A stretch of 64,000 nt of DNA from Proteobacteria bacterium CAG:495 (GTDB taxonomy: Bacteria > Pseudomonadota > Alphaproteobacteria > RF32 > CAG-239): positions 54,615 to 118,614 of the forward strand of contig HF995314.1 in assembly GCA_000432275.1 (NCBI GenBank), in the 5' to 3' direction. Shown in pieces: positions 30,338 through 38,421 of the stretch. The stretch's first letter is position 1. Each line of letters opens with the position of its first letter. The notes beneath the pieces are model-generated. The model saw only the letters and a list, made by a program, of their open reading frames with translations, did no database searches and had not been told where the DNA came from. The position numbers were made by a program, and so were the translations under genes.

Positions 30338-31489
30338 ATGGCTAAGAGTAAAGAGAAATCACCAGTCGTTTTGCAGGTGCTGCCGGAATTGGAAACCGGG
30401 GGCGTTGAAGTCGGCACCGTGGAAATCGCGACCGAACTGCAAAAACGCGGCATAAAAAACTTCGTTGCCTCCAAAGGCGGACGAATGGTTTACGATTTGG
30501 ATAAAGTAAAAGTCAAACATCTGACTTTGCCGTTGAAAAGCAAAAATCCCTTTGTGATTCTGAGCAACGCCAAAAAACTTGAACAATTTATCAAAGAGAA
30601 CGGCATCAACATTGTTCACGCCCGTTCCCGCGCCCCGGCCTGGAGCGCTTATCTGGCAGCCAAACGCGCCGGTGTGCATTTTATGACAACATTCCACGGC
30701 ACATACGGTCTTGGCCCCTGGGGCATTAAAAAAGCCTATAACAAGGTGATGACTTTCGGCGAACGGATGATTGCCATCTCAAACCACATTAAACAGCATG
30801 TGTTGAAAAATTACAAAATTTCCGAAGACAAAATCACGTTGATTCACCGCTGTGCAGACATTGAAAGATTTTCGCCCGAAGCGGTAACTCAAGAACGAAT
30901 GATTAACAAAATCAAGGAATACAACATTGCGGAAGACAAACCGGTGCTGTTGCTGCCGGGACGGGTTACCCGCTGGAAAGGCCAGCATTTGCTGATTGAG
31001 GCTCTGCATTTGATGAAGCATAAAAACTATTACTGCATTATCACCGGAGACGCCCAGGGACGGCAAAAATATCTGGATTATCTGGAAAAGCTGACCGTTA
31101 AATACAAACTGAAAAACAGAGTGGGCTTTTTTGGCCGTTACAGCGACGTTCCCGCGCTGATGATGGTATCCAACGTCATTTTGTCAACGGCAATCGAGCC
31201 GGAGGCTTTCGGCCGGATTTCGGTAGAGGGACAGGCTATGGGCAAAATCGTGGTCGCCTCAAACATCGGCGGTTCGCTTGACACCATCAAAGACGGCGTT
31301 ACCGGAAAACTTTACCAATATGACAACCCGCAGGCCCTGGCGGACGCCCTCGACTGGGCATTAAGCCTTTCCGATGCGGAAAAGGCCGCTATCGGCAAAG
31401 CCGGCATTAAAAATGTAAAAGAAAACTTCACAAAAGAAATTATGTGTGATAAGACTATTAAGGTTTACAAGGAGTTAGTCAACTCCTGA
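30338..31489 (+). CDS. Glycosyltransferase family 4 (GT-B fold)
   Basis: This 383-residue retaining GT-B glycosyltransferase probably acts on lipopolysaccharide core or another surface glycan. The N-terminal acceptor domain begins with LPELETGGVEVGTVEIATEL, a glycine-rich loop typical of GT4 enzymes. The C-terminal nucleotide-sugar domain contains PVLLLPGRVTRWKGQHLLIE and the EX7E motif in EPEAFGRISVEGQAMG. Its donor and acceptor cannot be read from sequence. It has no signal peptide or membrane segment and would sit at the inner membrane face. It stands alone between the divergent hydrolase and thrS; galE elsewhere in the window could supply UDP-galactose to such enzymes. Confidence 0.9.
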   Translation: MAKSKEKSPVVLQVLPELETGGVEVGTVEIATELQKRGIKNFVASKGGRMVYDLDKVKVKHLTLPLKSKNPFVILSNAKKLEQFIKENGINIVHARSRAPAWSAYLAAKRAGVHFMTTFHGTYGLGPWGIKKAYNKVMTFGERMIAISNHIKQHVLKNYKISEDKITLIHRCADIERFSPEAVTQERMINKIKEYNIAEDKPVLLLPGRVTRWKGQHLLIEALHLMKHKNYYCIITGDAQGRQKYLDYLEKLTVKYKLKNRVGFFGRYSDVPALMMVSNVILSTAIEPEAFGRISVEGQAMGKIVVASNIGGSLDTIKDGVTGKLYQYDNPQALADALDWALSLSDAEKAAIGKAGIKNVKENFTKEIMCDKTIKVYKELVNS

Positions 31490-31500
31490 CAAGCGTTTTG

Positions 31501-31532
31501 CCTTACCGGAAGATTTGTCGGAACCGGTAAGG
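31501..31532. repeat. Inverted repeat between the GT4 gene and thrS
   Basis: Arms CCTTACCGG (31501-31509) and CCGGTAAGG (31524-31532) are perfect complements with a 14-base loop, followed by a smaller GGC / GCC pair and a run of seven T at about 31561-31567. This may be the GT4 terminator or part of a thrS leader; it does not look like a T-box. Confidence 0.45.
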
Positions 31533-31617
31533 AGCGGCATAAAAAAGCCGTTGGGAGTCCCTTTTTTTCCGGCAGAATGTTTTAATAAAAAACAATAAGT
31601 TAATAAGGAAATTTAAA

Positions 31618-33549
31618 ATGGTTGCGATTAAATTACCCGATGGGTCAAGTATGAATATGGAGAGCGGTGTCAACGGCTTTGACATTGCCAATAAAATCAG
31701 TCCGAATCTCGCTAAAGCTGCTTTAGCTATCACCGTAAACGGCAAGACACAAGATTTGAGCACTCCTATCACTACCGACGCAACCGTAACAATCATTACC
31801 GGTAAAGATAAAGAGGGCCTGCACATCATCCGTCACTCTTGCTCACACGTGATGGCCGAAGCCGTCAAAGAACTGTGGAAAGACGTTCAGGTTACCATAG
31901 GCCCTGCTATTGAAAACGGCTTTTATTACGATTTTGCCCGCAAAGAACCGTTTACGACGGAGGATTTTGCCAAAATCGAAGAGAAAATGCACGAAATCGT
32001 TAAACGTGACGAAAAGGTCGAAAGAATTGTTATGCCGCGTAACGAAGCCATCAAGTTCTTCAAAGATATGGGAGAACATTATAAGGCCGAAATTATTGAG
32101 GATTTGCCGGAAGATGAAGTTATTTCCCTTTACAGACAGGGTGACTTTACCGATCTTTGCCGCGGTCCCCATGTTCCTTCGACCGGAAAAATCGGCGATG
32201 CATTCAAACTGATGAAAGTTGCCGGCGCTTATTGGCGCGGCGATGCCAGCAAAGAGATGCTGCAACGCATTTATGCAACGGCCTGGGCCGACAAAAAAGA
32301 TTTGAAAGCTTATCTGGAAATGTTGGAAGAAGCCGAAAAACGCGATCACCGCAAGCTCGGCAAAGAAATGGATTTGTTCCATTTTGAACCGGAATATGCC
32401 CCGGGTGCGGTTTTCTGGCATGACAAAGGCTACAAAATCTACCGCAAGCTGATTGAATATATGCGCAAACGCCAGGAAAACAACGGCTATATCGAAATTG
32501 CAACGCCGCGCATTATGGACCGCTGCCTGTGGGAGACTTCCGGCCACTGGGATAAATACGGCGCTCACAACTATTCGGGCAAAACCGAAGACAACAAACA
32601 ATTTTGCGTTAAGCCGATGAACTGCCCGGGCGGTCTGCTGGTTTACAAGCAGGGAATTAAATCTTACCGCGACCTGCCGCTGCGTGTGGCCGAATTCGGT
32701 ATGGTAAACCGTTATGAAGCTTCCGGCTCGCTCATGGGGTTGATGCGGGTGCGCGAATTTACCCAAGACGATGCTCACATCTTCTGCACCTTGGAACAAA
32801 TGGAAGAAGAATGCGTCAAAACCATTAAACTGATTTTGGACATTTATAAAGATTTCGGCTTTAATGACGTTAAGATTTATCTGTCAACCCGTCCGGAGAG
32901 TGTTTACCGCATCGGCTCCGACGAGGTCTGGGACATTTCGGAAAAGGCTCTTGCCAACGCATTGGAACATAACGGTTACGAATATGAAATCAATCCGGGC
33001 GAAGGCGCATTTTACGGCCCCAAACTGGAATTTATCCTCAAAGACGCCATCGGCCGCGAATGGCAGTGCGGTACGGTTCAAATGGATATGAACCTGCCTC
33101 AGCGCTTTGACATCTCCTACATCGGCGAAGACGGCGAAAAACATCAGCCGGTTATGCTGCACCGTGCACTGTTTGGCTCTATTGAGCGCTTTCTCGGCAT
33201 TCTGATTGAAAATCATGCCGGCAAACTGCCGTTGTGGCTCTCTCCGGAACAGGTTGTGGTCGCACCGATTGTCAGCGACTTTGACGATTATGCCGAAGAA
33301 GTTGTAAGAAAACTCAAAGCTGCCGGAATTTATGCAAGAACTGATTTGCGCAATGAAAAAATCAACTACAAAATCAGAGAACATTCTGTAGCGAAAATTC
33401 CGGTTATTGCCGTTGTCGGTGCAAAAGAAAAAGAAAACGGCACGGTTACCGTTCGCCGAATTGGCTCTGACAAACAGGAAGTTATGAAGTTGGACGACTT
33501 TATTTCGGCATTGACAGAAGAGGCAAAAATGCCGTCACAAGACCGCTAA
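31618..33549 (+). CDS. thrS: Threonyl-tRNA synthetase
   Basis: ThrRS charges tRNA-Thr and edits mischarged serine. The 643-residue protein has every domain in order: N-terminal TGS (SMNMESGVNGFDIANKI), the editing domain with its zinc-type histidines (RHSCSHVMAEAV) and CRGPHVPSTGKI, and a class II catalytic core with motif 2 RVAEFGMVNRYEASGSLMGL then REFTQDDAHIFC, the zinc-site Cys in CVKPMNCPGG, and motif 3 HRALFGSIERFLGILIE. The C-terminal anticodon-binding domain begins at LWLSPEQVVVAPI. AAGGAA lies 8 bases upstream of the ATG. A strong terminator follows. Confidence 0.98.
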   Translation: MVAIKLPDGSSMNMESGVNGFDIANKISPNLAKAALAITVNGKTQDLSTPITTDATVTIITGKDKEGLHIIRHSCSHVMAEAVKELWKDVQVTIGPAIENGFYYDFARKEPFTTEDFAKIEEKMHEIVKRDEKVERIVMPRNEAIKFFKDMGEHYKAEIIEDLPEDEVISLYRQGDFTDLCRGPHVPSTGKIGDAFKLMKVAGAYWRGDASKEMLQRIYATAWADKKDLKAYLEMLEEAEKRDHRKLGKEMDLFHFEPEYAPGAVFWHDKGYKIYRKLIEYMRKRQENNGYIEIATPRIMDRCLWETSGHWDKYGAHNYSGKTEDNKQFCVKPMNCPGGLLVYKQGIKSYRDLPLRVAEFGMVNRYEASGSLMGLMRVREFTQDDAHIFCTLEQMEEECVKTIKLILDIYKDFGFNDVKIYLSTRPESVYRIGSDEVWDISEKALANALEHNGYEYEINPGEGAFYGPKLEFILKDAIGREWQCGTVQMDMNLPQRFDISYIGEDGEKHQPVMLHRALFGSIERFLGILIENHAGKLPLWLSPEQVVVAPIVSDFDDYAEEVVRKLKAAGIYARTDLRNEKINYKIREHSVAKIPVIAVVGAKEKENGTVTVRRIGSDKQEVMKLDDFISALTEEAKMPSQDR

Positions 33550-33570
33550 TCTGTAGCTTTTGTTTTAGAA

Positions 33571-33607
33571 AATCCCTTTCTTTTCCGAAAAGAGAGGGAT
33601 TTTTTTG
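33571..33607 (+). terminator. Terminator of thrS
   Basis: The stem AATCCCTTTCTTTT / AAAAGAGAGGGATT (one mismatch) is followed by a T-run, 22 bases after the thrS stop. Confidence 0.9.
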
Positions 33608-33628
33608 TCCTTAGGGGTTAAGTTATGA

Positions 33629-33657
33629 TTGACTCGTTTTGGTCGTTTTGATATACT
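33629..33657 (+). promoter_or_regulatory. Near-consensus sigma-70 promoter of the cysteine-rich/nucleotidyltransferase operon
   Basis: TTGACT (33629-33634) is separated by exactly 17 bases from TATACT (33652-33657). It is the strongest promoter match I found in the window. It places transcription start near 33664 and so excludes any start codon of the following gene at 33629. Confidence 0.8.
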
Positions 33658-33709
33658 GAAAGAGGAACAGCGGGTTCCGGTTTTCTTTTATTATCTGAGG
33701 ACGACGGCC

Positions 33710-35161
33710 ATGAGAAACAGCAAGCTTTTTACTTTTATGCTATGTATAGGCACTATTCATTCCGGAACGGTAAAAGGCTTTGTGCCTCCAGCTTCCACCG
33801 ATGATATAATTACACACACCGACCTTACGCCGGAACCCCTGGCCGCCGTCGACAACGCTTATCGCCTGGCCGCAACCTGGTGGCTTCCCGACTGGCAGGA
33901 TTCTCAAAAGTCGCGCGGCAACCAATGTGAGGGCGGCGTATGCGAAGGCGGAGACCTTAAAGGCGACTGCGGTAACTATGGGTTATACCAAACCTGCCCT
34001 TCTCCAAAGCTTTCAACCGGCATTACTCATCCGACGTCAGATTTGACTTGTCAGAAGTCTTGCTACTGTCCGGCCAATTATCAGTACACTTCTTCCAACT
34101 GTTCGGGCAACCGGGAGCCTTCCGGTGGTTCCTGTGACGGAAAATACAATGCCTGCAGTTGTAAAAAGGAATTTAAATATAACAGTTCAAACTGCAACGG
34201 CGAAAACGAACTCGGCGGAACCTCTTGTGACGGAAATTACAATTCCTGTACGGTTCGTCCCGAATGTACGGTTTCTTCAAAATCATGCACTTACGGATGC
34301 AAGACTTACAATTCATGCGACCGATGCACCGAATGCAAAACCAATCCCGACTGCGACGTGTCGTCAAAGTCCTGTACCTACGGCTGCGCTTCATACAACA
34401 GTTGTTCCAAGTGTACTTCCTGCAAAGAGAATCCCGATTGCAGCGCGACGCCGGTTTCTTGTACTTACGGCTGCGCCTCAACCAACTCCTGCGGCATCTG
34501 TATCTCATGCGCGGGCAATCCGGACTGCAACGTCAGTTCCAAATCCTGCGATTACGGCTGTTCTTCTTACAACTCCTGCGACAAGTGCATTTCCTGTAAA
34601 TCCTGTACGCCATACTCAGATGAGACAGGATGTTCTTACGGAAGTTACTCTTGTTCTGACGGATGCGGCGGTACCAGAACCTGTTGTTCGCCGAAACCGT
34701 CTGATCCTTGCGCATCCGTTTCCTGCGGGTCTAACGCATATTGTTCCGGCGGTTCCTGCTATTGTGATTCCGGTTATGAAGGCAATGCTTACAGCGGCTG
34801 CACCAAGACGGATCCCTGTGCCGGCATCAGCTGCCCCTCGAACAAGAGCTGCACTTACGGATGTGCTTCTTACTCCAGTGCTACATCCTGTTGTTCGTCT
34901 GTTTGTACCGCTTGTAAATCGGCACCGCAACCGGAGCCCAGTCCCTCCCCCAGCCCGAGTTCTTCTCCAGAACCGAGTTCATCGCCTGAACCTGTCGAGC
35001 CGTCCAAACCTTCTGAAGCTCAATGCCGAAAAATGTATCCGGACTATAATGAGTGTGTCTGGGGTGGCAGCGGTTGTAAGATATGTGACGACAGGTCTTT
35101 CCGTATGCCGGCTCCCTGTGATGACTATTTTTATCAAGAAGCCCGCTGTGCATCATGGTAA
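33710..35161 (+). CDS. Cysteine-rich secreted repeat protein with 29-residue tandem repeats
   Basis: ATG 33710 is supported by GAGG 9 bases upstream and by a signal peptide in the first 24 residues (MRNSKLFTFMLCIGTIHSGT...). The 483-residue product is an exported, disulfide-type protein. It starts with two modules beginning C-x-CPANY that resemble those of the giant gene at the left edge. Four tandem 29-residue repeats follow (34262-34603; six Cys each, spaced x6-x3-x5-x2-x2), then an EGF-like stretch (DPCASVSCGSNAYCSGGSCY), a Pro/Ser linker and a C-terminal cysteine-containing domain ending in ARCASW. It overlaps the next gene's start by 7 bases. Function is unknown; surface adhesion or a structural role is inference. 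Confidence 0.85.
   Translation: MRNSKLFTFMLCIGTIHSGTVKGFVPPASTDDIITHTDLTPEPLAAVDNAYRLAATWWLPDWQDSQKSRGNQCEGGVCEGGDLKGDCGNYGLYQTCPSPKLSTGITHPTSDLTCQKSCYCPANYQYTSSNCSGNREPSGGSCDGKYNACSCKKEFKYNSSNCNGENELGGTSCDGNYNSCTVRPECTVSSKSCTYGCKTYNSCDRCTECKTNPDCDVSSKSCTYGCASYNSCSKCTSCKENPDCSATPVSCTYGCASTNSCGICISCAGNPDCNVSSKSCDYGCSSYNSCDKCISCKSCTPYSDETGCSYGSYSCSDGCGGTRTCCSPKPSDPCASVSCGSNAYCSGGSCYCDSGYEGNAYSGCTKTDPCAGISCPSNKSCTYGCASYSSATSCCSSVCTACKSAPQPEPSPSPSPSSSPEPSSSPEPVEPSKPSEAQCRKMYPDYNECVWGGSGCKICDDRSFRMPAPCDDYFYQEARCASW
34262..34603 (+). repeat. Four tandem coding repeats of 87 bp (29 residues)
   Basis: The repeats begin at residues matching ECTVSSKSC, DCDVSSKSC, DCSATPVSC and DCNVSSKSC, each followed by xYGCxxxNSCxxCxxC. 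The first three are 29 residues long and the fourth is slightly truncated. DNA copies have diverged, so they are old relative to the 28- and 34-bp duplications. Confidence 0.9.
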
Positions 35162-35934
35162 CGGAAAACGAGCTTATAGATAAGATTGCGGCATATATGC
35201 AAAACAATGCAACGCTGTGCCCGCTTGTTTTTGACGAACATAATCTCGTCTATGATTATGTTCGTCAGGGACTGCTCAACATTGCCGATTTCTTTATTGA
35301 ACAAACGCAAAAAGCTTTTGCTTCGCTTAAGGTTGAAGACATTGTTCTGGCCGGAGGCATTGTTTCTTATATTTACAACGACCAAACCGACATCGACCTC
35401 GGGATTGTTGTCTGCCCCGAAACCGACGGTTACAATCCAGATATGGTGCAGCAAATGTTTCGTTATGTTAACCGCGCCTTTCCCCAAAAGGGATACAGAT
35501 TTAACCTGTTTGCCAGAAACATTGATTACGGGCTGGTAGAACCATCCCACTTTTTTCATGGAAGCGGAACATACTCACTCTCCGAAAACCGCTGGCGGCA
35601 AATGCCGGTACACCGCGAGTTTACTTATTCTCCGCAAGAGTTATTCGAATACTACAAAGATTACTGTGACAAAGTACATCACTTTGTAAACACTTTACCG
35701 AAAGTGGAAGACAAATGGCTGACTTTTGAGAGCTGCCGGAGGCTGGAGGCTCATTTGGACGCCCTTAAGAAAGACGCCCTGCTGCTCAAAGAAAACGGAC
35801 CGGAACAAGAATACGGCATGGAATACAACTGTCACAGAATCTTCAACAAATTAGGCGTTTACGGACATTTCAAATCAATTATAACCGAAGCGCATTACCA
35901 ACTCGTCAATGTTTTGGAGCTCCGCGATGAATGA
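35155..35934 (+). CDS. Nucleotidyltransferase-fold protein, paralog 1
   Basis: This 259-residue protein carries the minimal nucleotidyltransferase signature: GG (67-68), nine residues, then D79-x-D81 in AGGIVSYIYNDQTDIDLGIV, with a candidate third carboxylate at D124. The downstream motif YSLSENRW is shared with the next gene, and the rest is helical. Such enzymes transfer NMP groups to RNA, proteins or small molecules; the substrate here is unknown and no HEPN partner is evident. The ATG overlaps the end of the cysteine-rich gene by 7 bases, so expression is coupled to a secreted protein although this one has no signal peptide. It is not obviously a known antibiotic nucleotidyltransferase. 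Confidence 0.75.
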   Translation: MVTENELIDKIAAYMQNNATLCPLVFDEHNLVYDYVRQGLLNIADFFIEQTQKAFASLKVEDIVLAGGIVSYIYNDQTDIDLGIVVCPETDGYNPDMVQQMFRYVNRAFPQKGYRFNLFARNIDYGLVEPSHFFHGSGTYSLSENRWRQMPVHREFTYSPQELFEYYKDYCDKVHHFVNTLPKVEDKWLTFESCRRLEAHLDALKKDALLLKENGPEQEYGMEYNCHRIFNKLGVYGHFKSIITEAHYQLVNVLELRDE

Positions 35935-36673
35935 CGACAATGACGACTTAATCCGCTTTGCCTCGGAGATTTTAACCGTACGCGACGAACTTGACCCCAG
36001 GGTGTTCAACCGGAATGGGGCCGTTCACGAACACTTGCGGCTGCGGATGCTGGACCGGGCAGACTATCTGGTTAAGGAGACGGTCGGGATGATTGACGGT
36101 CTGCTGACCGGCGACGTTGTGCTGTTAGGGTCTTCCGCCTCTTATTTTTACCGCCCGGGCTCTGACTTTGACGTCAAGGTGGAAATCATCAATCAAAACT
36201 GCCCTTACCTGCCCAAAGACACCAACGGGATGGACAAGTTTCTGGCTTTGGCGGGAGGAGAATTCTATACCCGGAACAAATATTTTTACATCGGCAACCG
36301 TTTTTTGGATATGAAGCTGGCGGCCTATATTATGGACGTGGCGTGGACCGGGGTTTATTCCCTGAATGAAAACAAGTGGCGGATTGAACCGAAAAACAAT
36401 CTGACGAAAGGTTTTACGGTCGACTCGCTGATAGATTACTACCACCAGCGTTGTGCGGAGATTGACGCCTTTATGGGGTCGCTGCCGCAAAAGGACGGAA
36501 AGTACGGCAAGGAAGAATGCCAGAAGATGTTTGACTATTACCGCACCCAGGTGCTGGGAAGAAACCAGACGATTGAGGACTATCTCGCCTTTAAGCTGAT
36601 TAAGGCCACCAGAAAACTTAAAAACCTCGGCGGCTTCATCTTCGCTCAACAGATGAAGATTTTTGATTTCTAG
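35927..36673 (+). CDS. Nucleotidyltransferase-fold protein, paralog 2
   Basis: The start ATG 35927 has GGAG seven bases upstream and overlaps the previous stop by 8 bases. The 248-residue product aligns with paralog 1: GS (68-69), D80-x-D82 in GSSASYFYRPGSDFDVKVEI, a third carboxylate D128 in FLDMKLAAY, and YSLNENKW 16 residues later, spaced exactly as in paralog 1. All three expected metal-binding acidic residues are present, so catalysis is plausible. The C-terminal half is helical. No signal peptide or membrane segment. Together with paralog 1 it may form a heterodimer; the substrate and role are unknown. Confidence 0.75.
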   Translation: MNDDNDDLIRFASEILTVRDELDPRVFNRNGAVHEHLRLRMLDRADYLVKETVGMIDGLLTGDVVLLGSSASYFYRPGSDFDVKVEIINQNCPYLPKDTNGMDKFLALAGGEFYTRNKYFYIGNRFLDMKLAAYIMDVAWTGVYSLNENKWRIEPKNNLTKGFTVDSLIDYYHQRCAEIDAFMGSLPQKDGKYGKEECQKMFDYYRTQVLGRNQTIEDYLAFKLIKATRKLKNLGGFIFAQQMKIFDF

Positions 36674-36765
36674 GCCTGTTTTTATTGCACTTTGTCAAAA
36701 ACTATGATAGTGGCTTGATATCAAAATTATAGATATCTGAATTATTAATTTAAACTTCAAAAAAA

Positions 36766-37533
36766 ATGAAAACTTTTAGATTTAGAAAAACAACAACGTC
36801 TGAGATTGCTTCAAAGATTATGTCTGTCAAACGGCGCAAGGGCCGTTATGAACTGAAACTGGAAAACGGCAAAACCTATTTTCTGCCTCAGGAAACATTG
36901 CCCAAAGACGTTGCTCCCGCATACGGAGACATTTTTGCTCTGGGGTTCTGTATGGATATGATTACGATAATCCGTCTTAACGACCGTATCGTTTTTGAAC
37001 TCACTCCGGAACAGCTTGTCGAAAAACTCGAGAACAACTGTAAATTACTGGCAAACATTATCCGCAAGCAGGAAGAAAAGGCAATTTCGCTGCAAAATCA
37101 AATTGAAATCAGAAAACTGCCGGCCTTGTTGCAATTGTGGCTCGCGGAAGCGCGTCTGGCATACCTCGGCGCGTATGCGGAAAAAGAACTTCGCCTGGTT
37201 GAAACCTGCAAAAAAGCGTTTGTCTTGTACAGGTATTTTCAAAATCTAAATAAAACATCGTTTTCGCGCGAAGATGACGACTTTATCAATCTAATCAAAA
37301 CGCCCAACAACGAAATTTGGCCGAATCCGGGCAATGAGAGTTATCCTCTGGTCTGCGAAGCCGCAGACTTGGCAAACAGACTGCTGGCTGACGCTTTTGA
37401 CAACGGAATCGATATTTTCGACCGGAACGATTGTCTGCGACGGAAACAACATTCTGCCACTCTCGGTTACCGGACCGAAGAGATGAAAAAACATCTTGCG
37501 ACGAAGGAAATTCAGACAGCCGAACGACTTTAA
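36766..37533 (+). CDS. Unknown protein, member 1 of a three-gene paralog family
   Basis: Of 255 residues. The N-terminal part (about 16-78) looks like a small all-beta domain (YELKLENGKTYFL, GDIFALGF, IIRLNDRIVFEL), followed by a long helix (about 82-115) and a helical C-terminal half that starts with KLPALLQLWLAEARLAYLGA. That last motif and a later ADLANRLLADAFDNGI segment recur in the genes at 37673 and 38422. No family is recognised. The A-rich region before ATG 36766 has no Shine-Dalgarno, unlike most genes here. It is separated from the nucleotidyltransferases by 92 bases and has its own terminator, so it may be a separate unit. Confidence 0.65.
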   Translation: MKTFRFRKTTTSEIASKIMSVKRRKGRYELKLENGKTYFLPQETLPKDVAPAYGDIFALGFCMDMITIIRLNDRIVFELTPEQLVEKLENNCKLLANIIRKQEEKAISLQNQIEIRKLPALLQLWLAEARLAYLGAYAEKELRLVETCKKAFVLYRYFQNLNKTSFSREDDDFINLIKTPNNEIWPNPGNESYPLVCEAADLANRLLADAFDNGIDIFDRNDCLRRKQHSATLGYRTEEMKKHLATKEIQTAERL

Positions 37534-37570
37534 TCCGACGTTTGAAATCCAATTATCAAAAAATGTGAAA

Positions 37571-37598
37571 GAGCCGTTTCAAAACGGCTCTTTTTTTA
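37571..37598 (+). terminator. Terminator after paralog-family member 1
   Basis: The stem GAGCCGTTT / AAACGGCTC is followed by seven T, 37 bases after the stop at 37533. Confidence 0.9.
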
Positions 37599-37630
37599 TT
37601 GCTTTTAGCCGAGGATATGATGTAATTGTA

Positions 37631-37655
37631 ATAAATTCACATATTATAAATTCAC
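37631..37655 (+). repeat. Short direct repeat upstream of paralog-family member 2
   Basis: ATAAATTCAC occurs at 37631-37640 and 37646-37655, 15 bases apart, ending 17 bases before the start codon at 37673. It may be a regulator site; there is no proof. Confidence 0.4.
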
Positions 37656-37672
37656 TATTATATTAAAATCTT

Positions 37673-38413
37673 ATGATAACATCCAAAATTACATCCGTTA
37701 TTAAAAAGGCGGAACGACTTAACACCTCGTTTAACCTTTTGCTGACTTGCGGTATCAGCCTCGAGTTAAGCTTTTTAGATGCAAAAGACTTTCAACCGAA
37801 AGCGGGAATGCGTGCAGAAGCGACATTTTTAAATTACATTCCGATGATGCTGACGATAAACGGAAACGTTATGTTCTCGCGCAGCAAAACCGACGTTTTT
37901 TATGAGATGAGGCATTTGCTTTCTGCTCTGGAAACAGAAATTCAAGCCGAAAAAATAGAACAAGGGCGACTGGAATTTCAGGAGAGGAAGTCTCATCTGC
38001 CGGCCATTTTTCAGCACCGGATACTGCTGTTGCAATCTGCAATCGGCAGCCGGTATACCCAAGAGGAATGGAAAGACGAGCTTTGCGGAATGGAGCTGGC
38101 ACAGAAAATTCATACCGACACCGTGTTTCAATCTAAACGGGCACCTTTGAGCTTTTATGCAAAAAGCGCCATAATCCGCAGATATCCGGAAGCGGCGGCC
38201 TATCACAGCGGCGTGGTGGAATATGCCATCCAGTTGTCCAACACGCTTTCCGAAGACGAAGCATCGGGAATTAAAACAGATGATTTTGAGCAGATAAAAG
38301 AGAAGACTTCTTTCAGCAGAACCTTGCGACAGGAAACGCTGAAGGGAGACGTTCCTTCAATCTCAGACATTATCCGTTATCACCAATCTCTGATTTATCA
38401 GAACAAATCGTAA
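37673..38413 (+). CDS. Unknown protein, member 2 of the three-gene paralog family
   Basis: Of 246 residues, with the same layout as member 1: a beta-rich N-terminal part (FNLLLTCGISLELSFL, then LTINGNVMFSRSKTD), a helical linker (about 75-105) and a helical C-terminal half starting HLPAIFQHRILLLQSAIG at residue 108. A later segment, YAIQLSNTLSEDEASGI, matches member 1 in position. The start ATG 37673 has no Shine-Dalgarno. It is followed after 8 bases by member 3. No known family, signal peptide or membrane helix. Function unknown; the variable N-terminus and shared helical core suggest binding proteins with different partners, which is inference. Confidence 0.65.
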   Translation: MITSKITSVIKKAERLNTSFNLLLTCGISLELSFLDAKDFQPKAGMRAEATFLNYIPMMLTINGNVMFSRSKTDVFYEMRHLLSALETEIQAEKIEQGRLEFQERKSHLPAIFQHRILLLQSAIGSRYTQEEWKDELCGMELAQKIHTDTVFQSKRAPLSFYAKSAIIRRYPEAAAYHSGVVEYAIQLSNTLSEDEASGIKTDDFEQIKEKTSFSRTLRQETLKGDVPSISDIIRYHQSLIYQNKS

Positions 38414-38421
38414 TCTGCCGT

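Noticed and set aside
31490..31617. T-box or other riboswitch upstream of thrS
   Set aside because: No T-box sequence or specifier loop was seen; T-boxes are also rare in proteobacteria. Only a plain inverted repeat is supported.
33629..33709. Upstream in-frame start of the second cysteine-rich gene
   Set aside because: It lies on the -35/-10 promoter elements and has no Shine-Dalgarno; ATG 33710 has both a ribosome-binding site and a signal peptide.
34262..34603. Regular repeats suggesting a CRISPR array
   Set aside because: The repeats are contiguous, in-frame, protein-coding and lack unique spacers; no cas genes are present.
35155..36673. MNT/HEPN toxin-antitoxin pair
   Set aside because: Both genes are nucleotidyltransferase-like; I see no HEPN Rx4-6H protein next to them.
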